Origin: Derxia lacustris
GTDB lineage: Bacteria; Pseudomonadota; Gammaproteobacteria; Burkholderiales; Burkholderiaceae_E
Direction of reading: 5' to 3'
Length of the DNA: 64,000 bases
NCBI RefSeq assembly: GCF_002105195.1
Contig: NZ_MUHU01000009.1
Span: forward strand, 1-64,000
Shown here: positions 48,250 to 55,753 of the stretch, in pieces
How positions within the stretch are numbered: the first letter of the stretch is position 1
Layout of the letters: every line of letters starts with the position of its first letter
Notes under the pieces: model-generated
Seen by the model: only the letters and a program-made list of their open reading frames with translations
The model's database searches: none
What the model was told of the DNA's origin: nothing
Position numbers and translations under genes: made by a program

Positions 48250-49118
48250 GCGCGCTGCCCGAAGCCCTGCCGGCGCGCCGGCCTGCCGCCGCCGCGCCGC
48301 GTCCGGCGCCGGTCGCCACCACCCGGCTCGACGGCGACGGCCCGCTCGCCGCCACCCTGCTGCGCCTGCTGCCCTGGCTGGTGCCGGTGGCGCTGGTGCT
48401 CGGCTGGCAGGGCGCGATCGCGCTCGGTTGGCTGTCGACCGACATCCTTCCCGCGCCGACCGCCGTCGCGAAAGCGTTCTGGCAGCTGACCGCGAGCGGC
48501 GAGCTGTGGAACTACCTGCAAGTCTCGGGCTGGCGCGCGCTGTCGGGCTTTGCGCTGGGCGGCGCGCTCGGGCTGGGGCTGGGGCTGCTTACCGGCATGT
48601 CGCGCTGGGCCGAGGCCACCTTCGATTCGAGCGTGCAGATGGTCCGCAACATTCCGCATCTGGCGCTGATTCCGCTCGTGATCCTGTGGTTCGGCATCGA
48701 CGAGGGCGCCAAGCGTTTTCTGGTCGCGGCGGGCGTGTTCTTTCCGCTCTACATCAACACGCATCACGGCATCCGCGCCGTCGACCGCCAGCTCATCGAG
48801 ATGGCGCGCGCCTACGGCCTGCGCGGCTTCGCGCTCTACCGCGACGTGATCCTGCCCGGCGCGCTGCCCAACATCCTCGTCGGCCTGCGCTTCGCGCTCG
48901 GCGTGATGTGGCTGTCGCTGATCGTGGCCGAGACCATCTCGGCGCAGTCGGGCATCGGCTACATGACGATGAATGCGCGCGAATTCCTGCAAACCGATGT
49001 GGTGCTGGTGGGCGTGCTGCTCTACGCGCTGCTCGGCAAGCTCGCCGACCTCGTGGCCAAGGGGCTTGAACGCCGCTGGCTGCGCTGGAACCCGGCCTAT
49101 CAAAAACATGGCGCGTGA
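48246..49118 (+). CDS. ssuC: Sulfonate ABC transporter permease (SsuC-like)
   Basis: A 290-residue inner-membrane permease with about six helices (for example LLPWLVPVALVLGWQGAIAL and VAAGVFFPLYINTHHGIRAV). The cytoplasmic EAA loop that docks on the ATPase is MARAYGLRGFALYRDVILPG, with the following ALPNILVGLRFALGVMWLSL. Family length and motif order match SsuC/TauC. It overlaps ssuA by 4 bases. The usual ATPase partner SsuB is not found next to it or anywhere in the window, so it must use an ATPase coded elsewhere. A DszC-like flavoprotein follows after 40 bases. Confidence 0.92.
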   Translation: MSALPEALPARRPAAAAPRPAPVATTRLDGDGPLAATLLRLLPWLVPVALVLGWQGAIALGWLSTDILPAPTAVAKAFWQLTASGELWNYLQVSGWRALSGFALGGALGLGLGLLTGMSRWAEATFDSSVQMVRNIPHLALIPLVILWFGIDEGAKRFLVAAGVFFPLYINTHHGIRAVDRQLIEMARAYGLRGFALYRDVILPGALPNILVGLRFALGVMWLSLIVAETISAQSGIGYMTMNAREFLQTDVVLVGVLLYALLGKLADLVAKGLERRWLRWNPAYQKHGA

Positions 49119-49158
49119 ACGCAAGCCGTCTTCCAGCCTTCTCCCCGGGAACCTCTCC

Positions 49159-50409
49159 ATGACCGACCGTCTGCCGCATCCGCCGGTGCCGGACCTTGCC
49201 TCGCCCGACTTCGACCGGCTGCTCGCCGGCCTGAGCGCCGAGTTCGCCGCCAGCGCCGAACATCACGACCGCACGCGCGAATTTCCGCATGCCAACTTCG
49301 CCCGCCTGCATGAGCTGGGCCTGCTCGCACTCACCGCGCCGGTCGCCGACGGCGGCCTCGGCGCCGGCCTCGACAGCGCGCGCAAGGTGGTCGCCGCCGT
49401 CGCGCGCGGCGAGCCCTCGACCGCGCTGGTGCTGGTGATGCAATACCTGCATCTGGCCTTCCACGACCGGCTCGCGCGCTGGCCCGAGCCGCTGCGCCGG
49501 CGCGTGATCGGCGATGTGGTGCGCGACGGCGCGCTGGTCAATTCGCTGCGCGTCGAGCCCGAGCTGGGCACGCCGGCGCGTGGCGGCCTGCCGGGCACGG
49601 TGGCGCGGCGGGTGGAAGGCGGCTGGCGCATCGACGGCCGCAAGCTCTACTCCACCGGCGCGCCGGGCCTGACCTGGTACTTCGTCTGGGGCCGCAGCGA
49701 CGATGCGGTGCCGCTGGTGGGCTCGTGGCTGGTGCATCGCGACACGCCGGGCATCGAGATCGTCGAGAGCTGGGACCACCTGGGCCTGCGCGCCTCGGGC
49801 AGCCATGACGTGGTGTTCACCGACGTGTTCGTGCCCGATGAGCATGCGGTCGACGTGGCGCCGGCCGACCAGCCGGCCGCGCCCGATGCGCGCTTTGCCG
49901 CCTGGATCGGCGTGCTGCTGTCGACCGTGTACGACAGCGTGGCCTACGCGGCGCGCGACTGGTTTGCCGAATGGGCGCGCACCCGCGTGCCGGCCTCGCT
50001 CGGCGCGCCGCTGTCCACGCTCCAGCGCTATCAGCAGGCGCTCGGCGAGATCGACGGGCTGCTGTTCTCCAACCGCGTGCTGCTCGATGCCGGCGTGCGC
50101 GGCGGCCTCGCGCCGGCCGAGTACAGCCTCATCAAGACGCTGGTGACCAATCAGGCCATCGCGGCGGTGCAGAAGGCGGTCGAGTTCTCGTCCAACCCCG
50201 GCCTGCACCGCGCCAATCCGCTGGAGCGGCATTTCCGCGACGTGCTCTGCGGCCGCATCCACACGCCGCAGGACGACGCGGTCTACGGCCAGCTCGGCAG
50301 CGCCGGCTTTGCCGCCGCAGCCGCTGCCGCCGAGGCCGGCGCGCCGCTCGTGCCCAAGGTGGCCAGCCGCTTCATCGGCGCGGCCACGGCGCCCGCCAAC
50401 CATCGCTGA
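49159..50409 (+). CDS. Acyl-CoA dehydrogenase-fold flavin monooxygenase (SfnB/DszC-like)
   Basis: A 416-residue protein of the acyl-CoA dehydrogenase fold. The N-terminal helical domain has RTREFPHANFARLHELGLLA. The middle beta domain shows WRIDGRKLYSTGAPGLTWYF and GIEIVESWDHLGLRASGSHDV, and the C-terminal domain has the flavin-contact helices. The catalytic Glu of true acyl-CoA dehydrogenases is not obvious. Members that sit with ssu/sfn/dsz genes (DszC, SfnB, MsuC) are FMNH2-dependent oxygenases acting on organosulfur compounds. It lies between ssuC and the SsuD-like gene on the same strand. GGAACCTCTCC rather than a strong ribosome-binding site precedes the ATG; the family N-terminus decides the start. 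Confidence 0.82.
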   Translation: MTDRLPHPPVPDLASPDFDRLLAGLSAEFAASAEHHDRTREFPHANFARLHELGLLALTAPVADGGLGAGLDSARKVVAAVARGEPSTALVLVMQYLHLAFHDRLARWPEPLRRRVIGDVVRDGALVNSLRVEPELGTPARGGLPGTVARRVEGGWRIDGRKLYSTGAPGLTWYFVWGRSDDAVPLVGSWLVHRDTPGIEIVESWDHLGLRASGSHDVVFTDVFVPDEHAVDVAPADQPAAPDARFAAWIGVLLSTVYDSVAYAARDWFAEWARTRVPASLGAPLSTLQRYQQALGEIDGLLFSNRVLLDAGVRGGLAPAEYSLIKTLVTNQAIAAVQKAVEFSSNPGLHRANPLERHFRDVLCGRIHTPQDDAVYGQLGSAGFAAAAAAAEAGAPLVPKVASRFIGAATAPANHR

Positions 50410-50466
50410 ACCCGCATTCCCGCTGCGCCTTTCACCGCGCCCCCTGGTCCTTACGGAGAGAACACC

Positions 50467-51594
50467 ATGCCCGTCAAATTCATCGGCATCGCCCACACCC
50501 AGAACGTCAGCGAAATCCACCGCCCGAGCGGCCCGGCCGTCGACAAGCGCTATCTCGCCACGCTGGCCAGCGCGCAGGAATACGCCGGCTTCGACAGCGT
50601 GCTGATCGCGCACAGCAGCTCGTCGGTCGACGGCCAGCAGGTCGCCGCCTTCATCGCCGCCAATACCGACCGGCTCGGCATTCTGCTCGCGCAGCGGCCG
50701 GGCTTCATCGCGCCGACCTATGCGGCGCGCCAGCTCGCGACGCTCGACCATTTCAGCGACGGGCGCCTGGCCATCAACGTCATCAGCGGCGGCGACGACA
50801 CCGAGCAGCGCCGCGACGGCGACTTCCTGAGCCATGACGAGCGCTACGAGCGCACCGACGAATTCCTCGACGTGCTCAAGCGCACCTGGACCGGCACCGA
50901 GCCCTTCGACCACGCCGGCAAGCACTACCGCGTGGAAGGCCAGTTCGCCGGCGTGAAGCCGGTGCGCGACAACCATGTGCCGATCTATTTCGGCGGCTCG
51001 TCCGACGCCGCGATCAAGGTCGCCGGCAAGCATGCCGATGTCTACATGGTCTGGGCCGAGAGCCTGGCCCAGACCGCCGAGCTGGTGAACAAGGTGCGCG
51101 CCGAGGCCGCCAAGCACGGCCGCGAGAACCACATCCAGTTCAGCCTGTCGTCGCGCCCCATCGTGGCCGCGACCGAGGCGCAAGCCTGGGCCCGCGCCGA
51201 CGACATCCTGGAGCGCGCCAAGGCCCAGCTGCCGTCCAACACCTTCTTTTTGAACCGCCCGCGCGAGCCGCAGAACACCGGCGCCCAGCGCCTGCTGCAA
51301 ACCGTGGCGCAGGGCCGCGTCGTGGACAAGCGGCTGTGGACCGGCATCGCCGACCTGACCCGTGCGGCCGGCAATTCGACCTCGCTGGTGGGCACGGCCG
51401 AGCAGGTGGCCGAGTCCATCGTCGAGTACTACAAGCTCGGCATCGGCCACTTCCTGTTCCGCGGCTTCGACGTGGTGGAAGACGCGCTGCTCTACGGCCG
51501 CGAGCTGCTGCCGGCGGTGCGCGCCGCCGTCGCCGCGCATGACGCGGGGCAGGGCGCAGCGACCGCCGCCGACGCCGCCGCGCGCGCCGCCTGA
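50467..51594 (+). CDS. ssuD: FMNH2-dependent alkanesulfonate monooxygenase (SsuD-like)
   Basis: A 375-residue luciferase-like monooxygenase of the SsuD branch, which cleaves alkanesulfonates to aldehyde and sulfite. It starts with FIGIAHTQNV. Key blocks are AQRPGFIAPTYAARQLATLD, GRLAINVISGGDDTEQRRDG, DERYERTDEFLDVLKRTWTG and VPIYFGGSSDAAIKVAGKHA, all conserved in SsuD. GGAGA lies 8 bases ahead of the ATG. It differs clearly from the three DszA-type paralogues in the window. The C-terminal 25 residues are Ala-rich. SsuE-type flavin reductase is not found. Confidence 0.88.
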   Translation: MPVKFIGIAHTQNVSEIHRPSGPAVDKRYLATLASAQEYAGFDSVLIAHSSSSVDGQQVAAFIAANTDRLGILLAQRPGFIAPTYAARQLATLDHFSDGRLAINVISGGDDTEQRRDGDFLSHDERYERTDEFLDVLKRTWTGTEPFDHAGKHYRVEGQFAGVKPVRDNHVPIYFGGSSDAAIKVAGKHADVYMVWAESLAQTAELVNKVRAEAAKHGRENHIQFSLSSRPIVAATEAQAWARADDILERAKAQLPSNTFFLNRPREPQNTGAQRLLQTVAQGRVVDKRLWTGIADLTRAAGNSTSLVGTAEQVAESIVEYYKLGIGHFLFRGFDVVEDALLYGRELLPAVRAAVAAHDAGQGAATAADAAARAA

Positions 51595-51611
51595 GCCGCG
51601 CCGGAGCCGAC

Positions 51612-52565
51612 ATGAGCGAACTCCTCGTCGCCAGCCAGCACGACGCGCGCGTGCATGACCGCGTGCTGGCGCGCACGACCGGCCTGCGCTTCGTCAGCGT
51701 GCCGGCCGGCCCGGTCGAGGCGCTGCCCGAGGGCGCGAGCGTGCTGTTCAGCAGCCCGGTCGCGCCGCCCGGCCGGGCCTGGAAGCACGCGCCCGAGCCG
51801 CCCGGCTGGCCCTTCGATCTGCGCTGGGTGCAGCTGTCCTCGGTCGGCATCGACTACTACCCGGGCTGGCTGTTCGACGGCCCGGTGGTCAGCAGCGCGC
51901 GCGGCACCGCCTCCGGCCCCATCGCCGAATACGTGCTCGCCGCGATCCTGTCGGCCAGCAAGCGGATCCCCGAGCTGTGGGTGCATGACGCCGCCGACTG
52001 GCGCCATCGCCTGCTCGGCACGGTGGAAGGCAGCACGCTCGGGCTGATCGGCTTCGGCTCGATCGGCCGCGAGGTGGCCAAGCGCGCGCTCGCCTTCGGC
52101 ATGAAGGTGATTGCGCTGCGCCGTGGCCACGGCCCGGCCGGGCTCGACGGCGTGGAACTGGCCGGCAGCGCGGTCGAGGTGTTTGCGCGCGCCGACCACG
52201 TAGTGCTGGCCGCGCCCGCCACCGAGGAAACCTGGCGGCTGGTCAACCGCCATCTGCTGGCGGCGGCGCGGCCGGGGCTGCATCTCATCAACATCGCGCG
52301 CGGCAGCCTGGTCGATCACGACGCGCTGGTCGAGGCGCTCGACGCCGGCCGCATCGCGCTGGCCACGCTCGACGTGACCGATCCCGAGCCGCTGCCGGCC
52401 GGCCATCCGCTCTACATCCATCCGCGCGCGCGGCTGTCGCCGCACAGCTCGCCCGGCACGCCGGCGCTGTTCGACAGCCTCGCCGAACGCTTCGTGCAGA
52501 ACCTCGAACGCTTTCGCGCCGGCCAGCCGCTCACCGACGTGGTCGACCCCGCGCGCGGCTACTGA
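51612..52565 (+). CDS. D-2-hydroxyacid dehydrogenase
   Basis: A 317-residue NAD(P)-dependent enzyme of the D-isomer 2-hydroxyacid dehydrogenase family. The cofactor motif is LGLIGFGSIGREVAKRALAF at about residues 142-161. The catalytic Arg is in NIARGSLVDHDAL, the Glu is probably in DVTDPEPLPAGHPLY, and the active-site His is in LSPHSSPGTP. The N-terminal catalytic domain is less conserved but ends in the usual SGPIAEYVLAAIL. It reduces a 2-oxoacid or oxidises a 2-hydroxyacid. It starts 17 bases after the SsuD-like stop and precedes the aldolase by 23 bases, so it belongs to the same operon. A sulfolactate-type acid would fit the setting, but this is a guess. Confidence 0.88.
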   Translation: MSELLVASQHDARVHDRVLARTTGLRFVSVPAGPVEALPEGASVLFSSPVAPPGRAWKHAPEPPGWPFDLRWVQLSSVGIDYYPGWLFDGPVVSSARGTASGPIAEYVLAAILSASKRIPELWVHDAADWRHRLLGTVEGSTLGLIGFGSIGREVAKRALAFGMKVIALRRGHGPAGLDGVELAGSAVEVFARADHVVLAAPATEETWRLVNRHLLAAARPGLHLINIARGSLVDHDALVEALDAGRIALATLDVTDPEPLPAGHPLYIHPRARLSPHSSPGTPALFDSLAERFVQNLERFRAGQPLTDVVDPARGY

Positions 52566-52588
52566 CACCTCTCCTCAAGGAATTCAAC

Positions 52589-53461
52589 ATGACTTCACTC
52601 ATCGTCGATGCGGCCGTGATCGCGGCCGACGGCCAGGGCAGCGCCCGGCCCAGGCCGCCGCGTCCGGCCATCTATTCGGTGCCGCGCAGCGCGGACGGGC
52701 GCGGCCTGTTCGGCGGCGACGGCATTCCGCGCCAGCCCACGGTCGAGGCCGAACGGCTGCATCGCAAGCAGCGCCTTGCGGCCTCGTTCCGGCTGTTTGC
52801 GCGCTTTGGCTACGACTACGGCGGCGCCGGCCACATCACCGCGCGCGACCCCGAGCGCACCGACCATTTCTGGGTCAATCCGGCCGGCGTCTACTTCGGC
52901 CATGTCACCGTCTCCAGCCTGCTGCTGGTCAACCATCACGGCGAGATCGTCGAGGGCGATGGCCATCTCAACCGCGCCGCGTTCGCGATCCATTCCGAGC
53001 TGCACAAGGCCCGGCCCGACGTGATCGCCGCCGCGCATTCGCATGCGCTCTGGGGCAAGGCCTTCTCGGCGCAATCGCGGCTGCTTGCGCCGATCAGCCA
53101 GGACGCGACCGCGTTCTATGAAGACCATGTGCTGTTCGACGACTACACCGGCGTGGTGCTCGATTCGAGCGAGGGCGAGCGCATCGCCGCCGCGCTCGGC
53201 AACAAGAAGGCCGCGATCCTGCGCAACCACGGCCTGCTGACCGTCGGCACCACGGTCGAGTCGGCCGTGTGGTGGTACATCGCGGCCGAGAACGCGGCCC
53301 AGACCCAGCTCATCTCCGAAGCCGCCGGGCCGATCCGCCCGCTCGACCATGAGGTGGCAAAGCACACGCATGGCCAGGTCGGCACCGAGATCGGCGGCTG
53401 GTTCAGCTTCCAGTCGCTGTGGGACCGCGTGCTGCGCGAAGAACCCGACTTCCTCGACTGA
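52589..53461 (+). CDS. Class II aldolase/adducin-family protein
   Basis: A 290-residue protein of the class II aldolase/adducin family. The zinc ligands appear in AAHSHALWG (two His) and ILRNHGLLTVG (third His). GGAGHITARDPERTDHFWVN near residue 80 and GVYFGHVTVSSLLLVNHHGE are the phosphate- and substrate-side loops. Relatives are fuculose-phosphate aldolase, sulfolactaldehyde-type aldolases and decarboxylases. The N-terminal 50 residues form an extension not typical of the family. It ends the ssuA-to-aldolase run, followed by a very short frame and tonB. Substrate unknown; carbon-side processing after desulfonation is inferred. Confidence 0.85.
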   Translation: MTSLIVDAAVIAADGQGSARPRPPRPAIYSVPRSADGRGLFGGDGIPRQPTVEAERLHRKQRLAASFRLFARFGYDYGGAGHITARDPERTDHFWVNPAGVYFGHVTVSSLLLVNHHGEIVEGDGHLNRAAFAIHSELHKARPDVIAAAHSHALWGKAFSAQSRLLAPISQDATAFYEDHVLFDDYTGVVLDSSEGERIAAALGNKKAAILRNHGLLTVGTTVESAVWWYIAAENAAQTQLISEAAGPIRPLDHEVAKHTHGQVGTEIGGWFSFQSLWDRVLREEPDFLD

Positions 53462-53551
53462 AGCGGCCACCGCGATGAACGCCGCCCTCGTCCGCCGCCA
53501 GTCCGTGGCCACTGCGCCGCGCCGGCCCGCCACCGCCACCGGGAGCCGCGC

Positions 53552-54346
53552 ATGAATGCCGTCGTCCTGCCGCCCGGCGCCGCCGACGAACGCGCCGAGC
53601 CGGCCCGCGCGCTGGTGCTGGCCGCCGGGCGCGTGTTTCTGCCCGAGGCGCCGGCCTCGCCGCGCCGCAAGCTCGCCGCCGCGATCTCGCTGGCGCTGCA
53701 TGCCGGCCTCGCGGTCTATCTGTGGAACTGGTCGCATGAGCCGGCGCCGCCGGCCGCGCCCGAGCGCGTGATCGAAATGGTGATCGCGCCGCCCGAGCCG
53801 CCCAAGCTCATCGAGCCGCCCAAGCCGATCGAGCCGCCCAAGGTCAAGACCATCGAGCCGCCGCGCGCCGCGCCGCCCAAGCCGGCACCGGCGCCGGCGG
53901 TCGCGCCCAGCGTGGTGCCGAGCCCGGCGCCGGTCGCCGCCACGCCGGCCCCGCCCGAACCCGCGCCGGCGCCGGCCCCGGTGGCCGCACCGGCATCGCC
54001 CGCGCCACCGGCGCCGGCCGCCGCGCATCCGGGCCCGCCCAACTCGCCCGACGCGATCCCGACCGACTACGCCAACCAGGTGTTCGCGCGCATCAACCGC
54101 ATCGCCTCGGGCCGCTATCCCAAGGCCGCGATGCTGCGCCGGCAGGAAGGCCGCATTGGCTACCGGCTGACGCTCGCGCCCGACGGCACGCTGCTCGGCT
54201 ACGAGCTGGACAAGTGCGGCATCGAGGCGCTCGACAACGCCGCCGAGGACGCGCTCAAGGCCGCCGCGCCCTTCCCCAAATTGCCCGACCTGGGCGCCGC
54301 CTCGTACCGGCTGGCGGGCGCCATCGTCTACCGGCTCGGCAACTGA
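53552..54346 (+). CDS. tonB: TonB energy-transducing protein
   Basis: A 264-residue TonB protein. It has an N-terminal cytoplasmic part, a single membrane anchor near residues 48-65 (LAAAISLALHAGLAVYLWNW), then a long Pro-rich periplasmic spacer (PPEPPKLIEPPKPIEPPK and Ala/Pro repeats, about residues 75-165). The C-terminal TonB domain (about 175-264) contains YPKAAMLRRQEGRIGYRLTL and GYELDKCGIEALDNAAEDAL. It couples the proton gradient from ExbBD to outer-membrane receptors. ExbB and ExbD genes follow directly. Its place at the end of the organosulfur run suggests it serves the receptor at 8.4-10.9 kb, though housekeeping use is possible. Confidence 0.92.
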   Translation: MNAVVLPPGAADERAEPARALVLAAGRVFLPEAPASPRRKLAAAISLALHAGLAVYLWNWSHEPAPPAAPERVIEMVIAPPEPPKLIEPPKPIEPPKVKTIEPPRAAPPKPAPAPAVAPSVVPSPAPVAATPAPPEPAPAPAPVAAPASPAPPAPAAAHPGPPNSPDAIPTDYANQVFARINRIASGRYPKAAMLRRQEGRIGYRLTLAPDGTLLGYELDKCGIEALDNAAEDALKAAAPFPKLPDLGAASYRLAGAIVYRLGN

Positions 54347-54392
54347 GCCGGCCCGCAAATCCGCATCCCAAACGCATCTTCAAGGAGTCGCC

Positions 54393-55205
54393 ATGAGCGC
54401 TACCGACACACTCGCCGCTCACGCGGCCTCGCTCTCGCCGGCCGAGCTGTTTCTCCAGGCCGACGGCATCGTCAAGACCATCATCGTGCTGCTGGCGCTG
54501 GCTTCGGTGCTCAGCTGGGCCATCGTCATCGAGAAATGGCTGCGCCTGCGCCGCGCCGCCAGGTCGGCCGACCGCTGGGTCGAGACGGTGCAATCGACCG
54601 GCGGCCTCAAGGCGCTGGCCGAGGCGCTCAAGTCCGAGCCGGACGATCCCTTTGCCCGCGTGCATGCCGCCGTCATCAACGAATGGACCCAGACGGTGGA
54701 GCAGGGCCTGCACCGCAGCGACTCGGGCCGCGACAGCCTGAAGGAGCGGCTCGCGCGCGTGGGCCAGATCGCCTCCGGCGTGGAGTTCGAGAAGCTGCAA
54801 CGGCGGCTGCAAGTGCTGGCCACGGTCGGCTCGGTCGGGCCCTTCGTGGGGCTGTTCGGCACGGTGTGGGGGATCATGAATTCCTTCCAGGGCATCGCGG
54901 CCAGCAACAACACCAGCCTGGCGGTGGTGGCGCCCGGCATTGCCGAGGCGCTGTTTGCAACCGCGCTTGGCCTCGTCGCGGCGATCCCGGCGGTGGTGGC
55001 CTACAACCGGCTTGCCGGCGATCTGGGCGTGTACGGCCAGCGCGTCGCGACGCTGCTCGGCCTGATCGAGGTGAAGCTGTCGCGCCAGCTCGAAGCCGAG
55101 CTGATCGGCGTGCCGCTCGACGCCGGTCGCGCCAGCCGCAGCGATGCGGCCCGCGCCGGCAATGCGCCGGTGGCGCTCGCCACGGCCGCGCTGAAGGGAG
55201 CCTGA
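54393..55205 (+). CDS. exbB: Biopolymer transport protein ExbB
   Basis: A 270-residue inner-membrane proton-channel protein of the MotA/TolQ/ExbB family with three helices. The first is IIVLLALASVLSWAIVIEKW near residue 30. The TolQ/ExbB core LATVGSVGPFVGLFGTVWGI is near residue 147, followed by NTSLAVVAPGIAEALFATAL and GLVAAIPAVVAYNRLAGDLG. GGAG stands before the start. The gene lies between tonB and exbD and ends 3 bases before the next start. The complex powers TonB-dependent uptake. Confidence 0.95.
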   Translation: MSATDTLAAHAASLSPAELFLQADGIVKTIIVLLALASVLSWAIVIEKWLRLRRAARSADRWVETVQSTGGLKALAEALKSEPDDPFARVHAAVINEWTQTVEQGLHRSDSGRDSLKERLARVGQIASGVEFEKLQRRLQVLATVGSVGPFVGLFGTVWGIMNSFQGIAASNNTSLAVVAPGIAEALFATALGLVAAIPAVVAYNRLAGDLGVYGQRVATLLGLIEVKLSRQLEAELIGVPLDAGRASRSDAARAGNAPVALATAALKGA

Positions 55206-55208
55206 GCC

Positions 55209-55646
55209 ATGGCCGTCAAGCTTCCCGCCGCCGGCGGCGTGCCGGGCGCGTTCAGCGCCGCGCCGGTCAGCGACATCAACGTGACGCCGCTGGTCGACGT
55301 GATGCTGGTGCTGCTTATCGTCTTCATGGTCTCGGCGCCGCTGATGACCGCCGGCATGAAGGTCGATCTGCCGACCAGCAATGCCAAACCGCTCACCGAG
55401 CCCAAGCCGCCGGTGACCATCAGCCTGGATGTGGACGGCAACGTGTTCGTCGACAAGACGCCGGTCACGCGCGAGGCGCTGGTGGCGACGGTGAAGGCCG
55501 CGACCGAGGGCGACCCCGAGCGCCGCATCCATGTGAAGGGCGACCGCAATCTGGCCTACGGCAAGGTCATCGAGACCATGGGCTATCTGGCCGACAACGG
55601 CTTCGGCAAGGTGGCGCTGGTGTCGGAGCCGCCGGGCCAGCACTGA
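55209..55646 (+). CDS. exbD: Biopolymer transport protein ExbD
   Basis: A 145-residue ExbD/TolR-family protein. One N-terminal helix, DINVTPLVDVMLVLLIVFMV, carries the conserved channel Asp (the D of PLVDVML). The periplasmic domain follows with PPVTISLDVDGNVFVDKTPV and DGDPERRIHVKGDRN-like sequence, ending in GKVALVSEP. Length is typical. It is the third gene of tonB-exbB-exbD. Confidence 0.95.
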   Translation: MAVKLPAAGGVPGAFSAAPVSDINVTPLVDVMLVLLIVFMVSAPLMTAGMKVDLPTSNAKPLTEPKPPVTISLDVDGNVFVDKTPVTREALVATVKAATEGDPERRIHVKGDRNLAYGKVIETMGYLADNGFGKVALVSEPPGQH

Positions 55647-55753
55647 GCCCGCTGGCGGCACCAGGCCGGTTTTCGCTCATGGCCGGCCGCACTGCCTGCG
55701 CCGGCGCGATTCCCTAGGATGGCGGGCCCTGCACCGTCTGCCGAAGGAATGCC

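Noticed and set aside
48793..51540. 915-codon minus-strand frame opposite ssuC to ssuD
   Set aside because: Covers four convincing plus-strand genes and has no domain.
52595..54358. 587-codon minus-strand frame opposite aldolase and tonB
   Set aside because: Low-complexity shadow of two well-supported genes.
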